Positions 37,589 to 48,499 of a stretch of 64,000 nt of DNA are shown one piece after another (within the stretch, counting starts at the first letter, position 1; the number at the start of each line of letters is the position of its first letter). Position numbers and translations under genes: made by a program. Source of the stretch: Sipunculus nudus (lineage: Eukaryota > Annelida > Sipuncula > Golfingiida > Sipunculidae); contig CM049311.1 of NCBI GenBank assembly GCA_026874595.1, positions 31,639,176 to 31,703,175 of the forward strand, in the 5' to 3' direction. The notes below the pieces were generated by a model that saw only the letters and a program-made list of their open reading frames with translations, searched no databases and was not told where the DNA came from.

Positions 37589-38494
37589 TGAATAAAACAA
37601 TTTCCCTGGAAATATGAAATTAGATCACTGGTGTAAAGTGACTTTATATCTTATTGTATTATACATTCCAGTTGATTACTAATTAAGGATAGTTTAACGC
37701 CTAATTGGGTGCATGTTCAGCCACTGTTTATAGGAATAATGATTCAAATACTATCATATTTTATTATTAATTGAAAACAATATAGCACTTAATTATGTGT
37801 GCATGGCATATACTGTTTATATGAATATTGACTTATATAATATTATATTTCATAATTCATATTTTAAGTTTCACATGATTAGTATAGAATTTATGATTTT
37901 ACAGCATAATTTTATATTTAGCATTATTTAAGTCATAAGAAACAAAGCTTAGGGATGTCAGTTACTTTTGGCCATTGCACATAGACATTCTTACAATAGA
38001 CAAGTCGGGGCTACCAGCGGGGTTAAAGTGTCATCACCTGGCAAGATTAGTGTGCACACCTGCATCCAAAAGGTAACCCTGGGGATCCTTTGGATAAACA
38101 TAGCTAGATATTTCTTGATCAAATTCATAGGCCGGCTAAGCCGGATTAGTTCATCAAAGTAGGGCATATCTACCTTAGTCTTTATAGTGCTTACTCTGAT
38201 AAGGCACCATATCCTCACCTGGCGGTGGGGGTCCTATTATGTAATCTCCCTGCAGGGCATTATCTGTTCCCCATATTAGTATCGCCTGTCAGTCATAAAC
38301 TGGCCTGGCCCCTTTTATTAACTTTGATTGGTCCTTACAGAATAAAGTTCTAATTGGTCATAAGAGTTAATTGATTGGCTGTAGTAGTTGTTACATACTC
38401 AGGCCATAGCATCAGCAAGTCAGTTGGTTTTTGTCCATGTAGTGGGAAACTGAGCGTCTGCCAGTTTCTCTGCTGATTGTACAAATAAACCTTG

Positions 38495-38560
38495 TAGGCT
38501 AGTCAAAATAGCGCAAAAAAGGGCCAAACGTACCACTAATTGCAATAGAAACAAAACTTG
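38495..38560 (+). repeat. Left terminal inverted repeat of the Academ-like element
   Basis: Matches the right TIR at 44512-44577 in inverted orientation, with a few substitutions and a gap of about 4 bp between the AAATAG and GTACCACTAATTGCAA blocks. Confidence 0.85.
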
Positions 38561-38570
38561 CTGCAAAGTT

Positions 38571-39260
38571 ATCCTAGGATACCCCCAAATAACATATCAA
38601 AAATGTAAATCAATGGAATGAGTGGAAGAATGTGTTTTGACCAGTTATATCAAGGAAGTTCGCTTTCTGTACCCGATTCCTAGGTATACATTTTCAGCCA
38701 TAACAGATATGAGGAGGTGACCACAAGTGTATCATTTATATCAAAACCTATGTTTTTTAGGCGATCTTTCACATGGACTTGGTAAAAAAATGATTGGGGC
38801 CTCCCTATAGGTGTAACATGTACTACCCTACCCCAAATAACTCCACCATGGCTATCATGACACAGAGTTTCTGATTTAAAGAACATAATTTCTCTTTTCA
38901 GGCTTCAAATCCATTCACAGTTATTCTTAGATACCCCCAGATAACATATTTAAAGGTAAGTCAAAGTGATGTGTAGAAGACTGTTTTAATCAGTTATATT
39001 GAGCTAGTTCATTTACAGTATCTGATCCCTAAGTACATTTTTAGCTATAAATGCTATGTAGATTAGTCCAGGAGTGTTCATTTGTACTGAACCCCGTTTT
39101 TTGGGGTGATCTTTCACATGGACTTAGTAAAAAGGATTGGCAGCCTCCCTATAGGTGTAACATGTACTACTCCCCCCCCCCCCCAAAAAAAAGCTCCACC
39201 ATGGTTGTAAGGCCTAAAGTTACCAATTTCTCTTTTGGGAACTTCAAATTACATAAAAGA
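38571..39260 (+). repeat. Subterminal tandem duplication (~356-bp period) inside the transposon
   Basis: Two diverged copies (about 38571-38926 and 38927-39260) share GATACCCCCA(A/G)ATAACATAT, CGATCTTTCACATGGACTT-like sequence, GCCTCCCTATAGGTGTAACA and CTCCACCATGG. The second copy has a C run and A run (about 39171-39191) that the first lacks. Such internal repeats may hold transposase-binding sites. Confidence 0.75.
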
Positions 39261-42200
39261 ACAATGAGTAGTATGGTTATCGTGAGGATACCTTAGTGGG
39301 CTAACTTTTTCATTGTTTTCTTTAAATGTTTCCTATAAATGTACATGTATACCAACAGATAGCAATATGGCATTTCTTAGTCAGACAGGCATAAGTGTTT
39401 CTTTGTTTACAGTATGGCCGAGAAGTGTGCCCTATGTGGAGAGTGCCTTGGTGATGGGAAACCTACAGCAACATTGACAGAAAAAGGATGCATAGGGATT
39501 GCCAAAGCAAATCTGGAACGAGAAGTTGAAATTGAAGTGAAACCTGGTGACAAGGTGCATGTGGACTGTAGCGTAAAAACACACTAACAAAAATGAGATA
39601 AATAAATTCAAACGGAGGCGGGTATCAGATAGCCCAGATCGAAGTGACTTTAATCGTACTCTTCGCTCAGAAAGCCCCGCATTTTCATACCAGGACCATT
39701 GTGTACTCTGCGGACAACCTGATAAGTACAGTGGAAAGAAAAAAGACCATGTATTAATTCCGGTCCGGACCTGAGATTTTGGTAGGTCTATACTAAATCA
39801 CTGTAATGATCGGAAAGATGACTGGGCAACTATCGTCAAAGCAAGAGTAACATTTACTCAGGACTTACACGCATTTGATGCAGTGTATCATGAACTTTGT
39901 AGCACAAATTTCAGGACTGGAAGGAACGTTCCCAAGATTTTCAAGGAAGGACTCATAGATCCATCCAAGAAACCAAAGATGGGGAGGCCAGAGAATACTG
40001 TTAAACAAGAGGCTTTTATAAAAGTGACAGAATATCTCAAAGCAAATGATGAAGAACAGACAACCATCTATGATCTGATTGACAAGATGGGAGAGTTTCT
40101 GCAGGGTACAGGCTTGGAGCCTTATGGTTTTACGTATATGAAGACAAATCTTCAGAAACATTTTGGAGATGGCATCATTATAGCAGAAATGTATGGTTAT
40201 AAAAACATTGTTACATTGAAGGGTACTGCCTCATCTGTTCTCAGGGACTTTTATCAGAAGCCAAAGCTTCCTGACGCAGAAACAGAAAAAATGCGGGTGA
40301 TTGAAACTGCCGCCAGTCTTATTAGAGATGACATTAAGACTGTTGTCCAGGATAAGGACATTTATCCCACTAGTCTTGCCATGTCTACTATTGAAGCATC
40401 TGCAGCATTTATCCCAGAATCATTGCAGTTGTTTCTGAAAACTCTGATTGTGGGTACTAATAAAGAAATGAAAGTTTGCTCATTGGGGCAAGCCATTATG
40501 CAGGCGACACTTCCGAGAATTTTAACTGCTCCCCTTCAGTTAGGTCTGGCTGTTGACATGCATTCGAGTTTTGCCTCGAGATTTTTAATTGACTCCTTGA
40601 ATGCACTTGGATTCTGTTCCTCATATAATGAAGTTCTGAACTTCCAACGGTCAGCAGCAGTGAGCCAGGGACTTGATCTTACAGAGTTTTTCCCTGGACA
40701 ATGGATGCAGTATATAGCAGACAATGTCGACCACGACATAAGGACAATTGATGGACGCAACACTTTTCATGGCATGGGGGTAATTGCGGCCGTTACGCCA
40801 AAGACTGATGTTACTCCAGTAGTGAAACGTGTTTCCGTGAGTGCTGATGATGTAACTGCTGTTGGACGTATCGCCATCAGGCCTTTCTTACCTACGGGAA
40901 ATGAACTTCAAAAATTGAAATTTGAGTGCTTGCATGGCTTATCACTTCCGCACGAAGAAGGCAGACCTTTGGTTGACTTACTATGGAAAACCTCCCTGTG
41001 TCTTAGAGCTCCTAGGCCTGCATGGTCAGGGTACATGCAGTTAATATCAGATGGAGATCACCCCGGGAAATCATCAATCATGTTCCTGCCAATGATTGAT
41101 ATGAATCCGTCCGATATGACCTGTATCAATTCAACACTTCACTTCGTTTCTGACCATGCGAGACGCCATGATGTAGTGCCTGTAGTTACATTTGATCAAC
41201 CACTTTGGTGGAAAGCCATGACCATATTAGAAGGTGCTCCGTTGGAGAGTCCTTTACACTCTATTATACCAAGGTTAGGCGGCTTCCATACTCTTATGAG
41301 TTTTTTTAGGTTCAATTGGGCATCTAATGAGTGGAACAGGGATCCAGGAGTTACTAGAGGTGATCTTCGCTGCAAACACTGTTCCTCACATAATCAGTGG
41401 CAAAGCATATGCCAGAGCAGTTCGTGGGCATTTTCTGATTGAAGCTGTCCTGCATACACTTTTGTTGTCCAAAGTTTGTGGAACAAAGCTCACTCTTCCA
41501 TACCAAGATGGTAATAAAGATGGGGTCAATGTCGACAGCCAACTATCAGGCATTTCCGACCTGTATGATGACCTGATGTCAGGAACTGTGACCACTGGAG
41601 ATGTAGAATCTTCGGAGATGCTTAAGTCACTTCAGGTTAGACTGAAATCTGTGACTGATGCAGCTGAGTCCGAGTCTTCAACTTCAAAACTTTGGTTGAT
41701 GTACATGCACATGATAGATATTACCAGAGACTTCATCAGATCTGAGCGGACCGGTGACTGGCAGCTACACCTATCTACCATGCAAGAGATGTTGCCATTC
41801 ATGGCGGCCTCCGGGCATAATTCGTACACGAAATCACTGCATATTTACCTTCAGAAGATGACCAAATTGTCAGAAACACACCCACGAGTCCATGGTTTGT
41901 TCCTTAGGGGATTTCATGTCATACGGCGATCCAACCGTTTTTGGGCAGGGCTGTCACCAGACCTCGTGATTGAACAGGTCCTTATGAGGAGCTTGAAAAC
42001 CAGCGGTGGCCTCACCCATGGGAGAGGTATGACCGAAGTCCAGAGGGTGCTTTGGTGTCTGTCAAGACCAGCCTGTGCTAAAATAAGCGACGCAATGCAA
42101 CAACTGACCTCTGTTACACTAAGGACAAGTGAGCAGCATAAGGATTCGTCTGTCGCTAGACAAAAGAGGGATGCAGCTGATTCCGAGAAACTTTTGTCAT

Positions 42201-42634
42201 TCCTTGAATGGAGATCCCCATTTGATGCCAAGCCAGCCCTACAGAATATTGTTACTGGCATTTCTGCTGGAGCTCAGGTCAATGTTCAGCACGCAAAAGA
42301 AATTGGAGAAGATATCCTGAATAAAATGGCTGGAAAAGGCGTTCTTCAACATTCCTTTAAGAGGAAGGACCAGGCTGTTACTTTCAGTTCCAAAGCATCT
42401 GTCAAGATCAGGGATGACACAGTTCTAATTGACCCCCTTCTCCTGTTCCAAAGACTTGTGATAATTGCATCTCAGGAAAACGATCTGGCCAATGTCTTAT
42501 GCTATGAACTATGCAGTTTCCCTCCTGCTCTCTTTCAGTCAAAAGATATGCTATTGGAAGCGGACAAGCCAAATCTAGCAGGTGCCATTTGGTCAGCCGT
42601 GCCATCAAAGGATCCTCCAGAACATAACTTCAAA

Positions 42635-43290
42635 TATGTCCTCGATGGGGGTGCCCTAGTTCAACGAATTCCCTGGCAGGTTGGGGACACCTATGATAAA
42701 ATTCTGAAAAGTTACATTGGGTATGTAACAAAACACTTTGGTCAGCCAGTTGTGGTCTTCGATGGATATTTAGATGGACCCTCCACCAAGGATTGCACTC
42801 ACCTTCGCCGGGGTGGTGGTGTTGAGGGCAGGAAGGTGGTGTTTAATGCAAACATGACGCTGCAGCTGAAAAAAAAAGAATTTCTCTCCAACAGGGAGAA
42901 TAAGCAGAGATTTATTGGTCTTTTGGGAGAAAGACTCTCTGAATGCGGGTGTGAAGTCCTGTGCGCAAGTGGAGATGCTGACTTGATGATTGTACAAACT
43001 GCAGTTAAGATGTCAAATACCTGTGAGGTTGTGTTAGTTGGAGATGATACAGACCTCTTAGTCCTCCTGCTCTATCTTGCAAGGGACGAGGGAAATGACA
43101 TTTTCTTCCGTCCAGAACCAAAAAAAGGAGCAGTCATGAAATGTCTCAGTATAAAGACAACCCGATTAACCCTTGGAATGAATGAGTGTGATAACATCCT
43201 CTTTGTGCATGCATTCCTCGGGTGCGACACCACGTCAAGGCTGTTTGGTATTGGGAAAGGAGCTGGGCTGAAACTGATCAAGGACAATAG
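42635..43290 (+). other. XPG/FEN1-type nuclease domain within the transposon protein
   Basis: Order of blocks: an XPG-N-like start (VLDGGALVQRIPW, later VVVFDGYLDGPSTKD), the XPG-I-like acidic pair (CASGDADLMIVQTAV and VVLVGDDTDLLVLL), and a helix-3-turn-helix-like segment (FVHAFLGCDTTSRLFGIGKG then AGLKLI). FEN1/XPG family members use these Asp clusters to bind two metal ions and cut flap DNA. The domain is complete in this copy. Confidence 0.8.
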
Positions 43291-43639
43291 AGTCTTTCGT
43301 CAAGCAGCTGAAATATTCCAGAGCTCTGGATCATCAAAGGCCGAAATCATAAAAGCTGGGGAGAAAGCTATGCTGATTGTGTACAGGGGCAAGGAAACAG
43401 ACACGCTTGATACATTGAGGCATCAGCGTTTTCAGGAGCTGGTGATTGTCAGCAAAAAGGCTGTACACCCAAACATGCTGCCTCCTACCTCTGCTGCTGC
43501 AACATACCATAGTTTACGAGTTTTTCATCAGGTGCAAATTTGGAAAGGGAACTCTCTGGACGCTGAAGAATGGGGTTGGAAAGTTTGTGATGGCAGGATG
43601 GTACCAATCAGTACTGACAAGGACCCAGCTCCTCAATCG

Positions 43640-43770
43640 CTCTTGAAGCGTGTGCGGTGCACATGCAAATCTGGATGCGGGACCATGCGGTGTGGATGCA
43701 GACGTCAAGGTCTTGACTGTTCTATGGCTTGCTCAGGGTGCAGGGGAGTCTGTGATAATGTACCAAGTGA
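43640..43770 (+). other. C-terminal cysteine cluster (Cys8/CXC-like)
   Basis: Spacing C-x-C-x3-C-x4-C-x-C-x6-C-x3-C-x2-C followed by a ninth Cys, just before the stop at 43796-43798. It resembles Tesmin/TSO1-type CXC zinc-binding motifs and the Cys8 finger described for Academ proteins. DNA binding is inferred. Confidence 0.75.
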
Positions 43771-44511
43771 CGGAAATGTCGATGATATTGAGATGTGACT
43801 TTTCATAGACCTCCTGGTGCAGATACGCAAGGTTGACAGTACCTACATCAGAAATTTGCCCTCTGTTCTCAAAATTGGATACCATAGGGCCCTGCAGTAT
43901 TGACCTATTGAGACTTTGGTGATCAGATTTGATTGAATGTTAGTATAAAAGACAAATTAATGTTTTCCATACTTGAAACCAATCAATGCGCTTCATGTAT
44001 TAGTTAAGCCTGTTTGTAAGAGATTTGGGGTTAGGGGTACCCTAAATACACATATTTGTACTACGCATATTTGTCTCATCATTCTTTTCAACTGCAAAAA
44101 TAAAAAAGTAGTTCTTACAATTTATCATTTGAGTAGAATCTTTGACAGCAAGGCGTGTTCTCACCTGTAAGATTTCCCTCTGACTCAAGTGGTCCCAAAA
44201 AAGGTTTTGCCAAATTTTTCACTCTAAAAATCAAGTCTTATTAAAAAAGGCTTATACACGAGGTCGACTTATACGCGATAATTTACTGTATCTATATTAC
44301 TTCAGAATCATTTTAAACGAATAGATCGCTGTCTAAAACATAGGAACCAACACCAGTTTTTACAATATTGGTTAACTACTGCCCTGGCAATGAAAATTTT
44401 GAGTTTCTATAGGGTCATGGAAGCTGGAAATTGGTGGTGGGTCAGAAACGTATGTTCCACTCCCTCCACAGAATTACATTTTTAATATGTTGTTTAGATG
44501 CATAGACAAAG

Positions 44512-44577
44512 GCAATTAAAAGTGGTTTCGTTTGTGTTGCAATTAGTGGTACCCGTTTCACTATTTTGACCAGCCTA
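44512..44577 (-). repeat. Right terminal inverted repeat of the Academ-like element
   Basis: Inverted match to 38495-38560. The flanking DNA to the right (GACTGGTTTATTCAGTTCCT, then GAAGACTGGTGGCGACAC) is a copy, in reverse, of the GGTGGCGCCACCAGTCTTCA repeat end seen at 24.97 and 27.95 kb, so the element landed in or beside an older repeat. Confidence 0.85.
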
Positions 44578-46124
44578 TATGACTGGTTTATTCAGTTCCT
44601 GAAGACTGGTGGCGACACTTTTAATCTTTTTTATTATTTTGAGAATGACAAATTATATAGTTACTGTCAGATTCGCAACAATGGTTTCATCTGGTGTCCT
44701 GTAATTTTGTGTGTTAATTAGGGGACCACTTGAAAAGGTTGATGGTTTATAATGAACACCCTATCTGTCCGTCTTTCTGTATATCTGTCAAATTTGTTTC
44801 CTGATGATAAGTCAAGGTCACAAGAACCACTTCTTTGAACAGACTGTGGTTGCTTTTTAAGCCAAACACTGCATCCTAAACCTTTTTTTATCTTCCAGAT
44901 ATTGTTTTCCTTCCAAAAGTGGAAAACTTATTTGGATTTTAGGGTCACAAGGTCGCAAGTCAATGTCACAGACGCCATCTGTCGACATATTTGTTTACAT
45001 ATGATAATTCCCGTTTGGATTGAAATATTGGTTTCAAATTCGACTTATATATGGCCAACCACTAAAGTAAGACGCTTTTGATATAATGAGGTCAAATGTC
45101 AAGATCATATGACCTACTTCTTAAAAATAGATTGTGGATGCATTTTAATCAAATCAAACCTTCTTTCTTCCACATGTGGCTCATTACTGGAAGATTCTTT
45201 TCGATTTTGGGATCCAATGGTAAAGGGCCCATCCATTCACAAATTAGTTTATGGAGCCTCTGATAAAAACTTCAATTGCTCGCCTTTTTTTTAGCTTGTA
45301 TTTAGTTATATCCTTGGGCCAATGGATAATTTAAAATGTTGAAATATCAGATGGAAATGAAAATCTGGAAAATATGTATAGCATCAGAAAGAACACTGTT
45401 CCAGGTTTAAAATAACCTTATGGGTCTAATATTGATTTAAAACATAATTTGGACTGATTTTCAATTCTTATGAATATATCGGTGTAAACATGCTGGAGAA
45501 ATGTAGAAATATAGACAATAGCTGAATTTTAACAGACATTTCTAATATGTAAAACAATAAGGATATTTGACGGTGGAAAATATACAGCTTTCACAGGTTG
45601 TGCTATCGTAGATTGTGACACAGGGCGAGACAGTAAAGGGTCTCGGGAGAAAAGGTGTGGAATACAATTGCTGGGCTTATCACATGTAACCTATAACTGT
45701 GTGTGAAAATATCTGATAAAACATTCCCTTTTGATAAATCTTTATTAAAATTTTACAAAATATACAATCAGTGTATTAAAACAATCCGATAGGGGTAAAT
45801 CACGGTATAACAATATTCGTGGAATGCGCAAGTATACTGGCAAAATAATTCTAAAACATCTTCAAGGTTTTTAACTAATTAACTAATTGTATTTGATATA
45901 AATATATATTAACTGTGTATCAGACTAGTAACAGATAAGGCATATTTTACCAGACATCATGATATTATTGACATCATAAACACAAGGATGATATATATTA
46001 GGCTGGATCACACTGATATGTTACCTTAATCGTAAGAACATCACAGACCTCTAAGAACTACGACCCAGAATGAAATCTGCACACATCTGAATACCATCCT
46101 ATATAATTTTTTAAGACACTTATA
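44578..46124. repeat. Degenerate dispersed repeats, no gene
   Basis: 44.6-45.3 kb is another stretch of the diverged repeat family with AAGGTCACAAG, GGTCACAAGGTCGCAAGTCA and TGACCT words. 45.35-45.46 kb resembles 35.38-35.50 kb. No gene recognised in the remainder. Confidence 0.5.
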
Positions 46125-46304
46125 CAATAAAGCCCCGCCTAACGACTCCCTTAATTTTTCGAACACCTGAAAATAACGACCACTTTTTCACCGCAACCCT
46201 ATTCTTTTTTGCTCTTTATATCAGACCTCGCTTAGATGACCACCTCGAAAATGCGAACACTTTATCGAGGTCCCGTGGGTGGTCGTAATTTCTCGGTTTT
46301 ACTG
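46125..46304. mobile_element. pogo/Tigger-like MITE with TA duplication (180 bp)
   Basis: The left end CAATAAAGCCCCGCCTAACG opposes the right end, whose reverse complement is CAGTAAAACCGAGAAATTAC. Both inner edges continue GACnACCC-like. TA dinucleotides flank both ends (46123-46124 and 46305-46306). CAGTAAAACC-type termini with a TA target are typical of Tc1/mariner-pogo (Tigger) derivatives. There is no coding sequence. Confidence 0.75.
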
Positions 46305-48499
46305 TATAAACAATCCTGTGAATACAAAATATGAACTATTGTGAAACAATATATATAAATACACAAGAACTTAAGTTCATGATTAAACGTATAAAACTAT
46401 ATACTTAGAAATTCTGTATCAATACTGCAGTTCTCATGAAAAAGGGTAATGATCATGCTTATGATTATGTAAATGATCATGTAAATGCTCATGTTAATTT
46501 TCAGGAACATACTCTGTTTCTCTATTATACTGAATAAAGCAAGAATAAATGCCTTCATTTGTTTCCATTAAAATCCAAATATACTTGAATAATAAGTGAA
46601 TGCTCAAAAAGATACGGAATAAGTCTATGAAAGCAGTAATACAATGAAAATACTCAACTGGTATCGAACAATTCTCAGTCAATAAACAGGGACATATTAC
46701 GATGTGACAAGTGTAAAAATTCATGAAATGGTAATAAAAAACGCAAGAATAAAAATTACTGCCAGACAATATGAATTTAAATTCGGTTTAAAGGGAGATC
46801 GGGGAAAATATATGCCCCCACCCGTCCCTTGTATTTTGATTTAAAGGGCCCGTGCAGATCTTGTTTTCGCGTGAGTCGCGCAAATATAATATATTCTGCT
46901 GAATAAACAACGATCACGATGTCTAGTTAATTTGTATGTGAGGGTCCTTCTTTTAAAGTAGACATTGCAAAATAGTAATATGTGTACAAAGATAAGTAAG
47001 GAGTTTTCCCTAAAGATGTGATATACATACAGGAAAATCCTTGGGGTCCGCTAAGTGTTCTGCCTTACCGGGCCACACTGTCCGGTAGAAACATTTTTGT
47101 TAATTTCGAGCCCTGGATTTTTTTTTCAATACACCACAAAACATGCAAGTGGAATTCCGGCAAAAATGAAATGATCCAAATGACAAATCGTTACGTGAAA
47201 CATTATGTTTACACCAGACCGCACCCGCATATTGTACAAGGCAAGTAGATGAACCAATATACAGCAGTCGGACGTATTGCACGTGTACCAGCTGTCATGA
47301 AAAAAAATGTGAGCCCCAATATGAAAATATAAATTTACACAATATATTATTAATATATTATTAAATTCATCAATATATTATAATCTATCAATATATTATG
47401 TCATTTTTTACGAGTATAAGAATAGCGGGTAATTGACAATTGAATCTTAAATTGTTAAGGATACTTGATTTCATCATTCAGTGTAAAACAAAAAAGATGA
47501 CCTGTAAGCTCTATATAACAGACCCGAACGTACAGTTTCATCATTGCAGGTAGTTGGTAAAGATCCATTACACAGAAACCCAAATGACCATTTGCAACCT
47601 TTGATACATATACACTGTAAAGTAAATGCGGTCGTAACATTATGTTACAATCTATATTATAAGTGATGATGGTGATATAACTGTTGACACACATTTCCTT
47701 TGTGGGTAAATAATGCCCGTTTTAGTCCTTAAATGTTGTGGACGATGCCAAGTATGTCCTAAGGGGAGCCCTTTTTTTAAATTTCCCCATAAATCCCCGA
47801 GCTATTTTACATTGTTTTGTAAAGGGGCTACCACTGCACCACTATCAAAACTATCACATGTACTAAATGGGTGAACTTGCAGCGTCATTTAATTTTTTTA
47901 TCACTGAAGTGCAAAATAATTCAAGGGTAAAATGCTACAAGTGTAATAAATAGCAAACCTTTAAATGAAAGACACCATTGCAGCCCAAGCTTAATTGTGG
48001 CATTTCCTATATATTAAAATCAAATATTTTATATTATAACATGTTTATATAATAAAAATATAATAATAAAATGTCTATAATAGAAGGGCCAAGTGCTGAG
48101 CACTGGCCACCCTCTTTAAGTACTTCTTATTATGAAGTTTTAAGGATAAAAATCAGGATATTATACATATATTTTTAATAAATATCAAATAACCCTACAT
48201 GAAATCTTTAATATATATTTTGAGAGAAATTCTAGTATATTAACCAAATATGAAGCACTGTATAAATTAATAAAATTACATGGCAATTGCTGCATTGATA
48301 TAAATATAACTAGATATTTCTTGGCCCCGCAGGTCCCATAGTCTCCCTAGACAATTAATCCCCCCCCCCCCCCTTAAGAATAGGCCTCCCATCTTCAGCA
48401 GCATATACTGACACCTGGCAAGCTACTATGGTTTCTTCCATCTATCAACTTAAGAAACAATATTTTTCACCAATACGGTAAATCACTCTTGAGAAAGGA
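46305..48499. other. Gene-free AT-rich region
   Basis: Contains a small tandem run of ATGATCATGTAAATG-like words (about 46446-46495), an AATATATTAT-rich stretch (about 47338-47400) and a C run (about 48360-48373). No gene recognised. Confidence 0.4.

Larger units (their letters stand above)
34778..38494. other. Gene-free region between gene 1 and the Academ-like element
   Basis: It contains a CTGTCTGTCC-rich tract (about 35058-35105), a segment at about 35378-35500 that is colinear with 45350-45460 (AAATATGTATA.CATCAGAAA, then AATTTAAAACA.AATTT), a long (AT)n tract (35896-35977), a G run (37568-37588) and an AT-rich diverged tandem pair of about 107 bp near 37.72-37.87 kb. No coding region was recognised. 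Confidence 0.45.
39414..43798 (+). pseudogene. Academ-like transposase with XPG/FEN1-type nuclease and Cys cluster, frame-broken
   Basis: About 1,450 codons. An ATG at 39414 follows an acceptor-like TTGTTTACAG. The N-terminal part has two small Cys motifs (CALCGECLG; CVLCGQPDKYSGKK). From 39.78 to 41.3 kb a long conserved region ends in VVTFDQPLWWKA and RLGGFHTLMSFF, where the Asp is a likely DDE catalytic residue, followed in the next frame by GKAYARAVRGHFL. The XPG-type region follows (42.63-43.29 kb), then the C-terminal cluster CTCKSGCGTMRCGCRRQGLD plus CSMAC. Disruptions are an apparent shift and a stop within the first 120 codons, and a one-base shift in a T7 run at 41301-41307. The rest is open, so inactivation is fairly recent, unless the T-run reflects a sequencing slip. 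Confidence 0.8.
38495..44577 (+). mobile_element. Academ-like DNA transposon (about 6.1 kb)
   Basis: The left end TAGGCTAGTCAAAATAGCGC, then GTACCACTAATTGCAATAGA, matches the reverse complement of the right end (TAGGCTGGTCAAAATAGTG, then GGTACCACTAATTGCAACAC) over about 65 bp with gaps. Between the ends lies one long protein region on the plus strand (39414-43798) with DDE-like, XPG-type nuclease and C-terminal Cys-cluster parts. From memory of the literature, a DDE transposase, a Cys8 zinc finger and in one lineage an XPG nuclease define the Academ superfamily (3-4 bp TSDs). The flanks read TGTA and TATA if the ends are GGCT..AGCC, an imperfect 4-bp duplication. The coding region is disrupted, so this copy is inactive. 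It sits between the two convergent host genes. Confidence 0.8.

Noticed and set aside
38495-44577. A virus-derived or capsid-bearing element such as a Polinton.
   Set aside because: No polymerase, integrase, capsid or ATPase motif is present; short TIRs and a DDE-like plus XPG plus Cys-cluster protein fit a plain DNA transposon.
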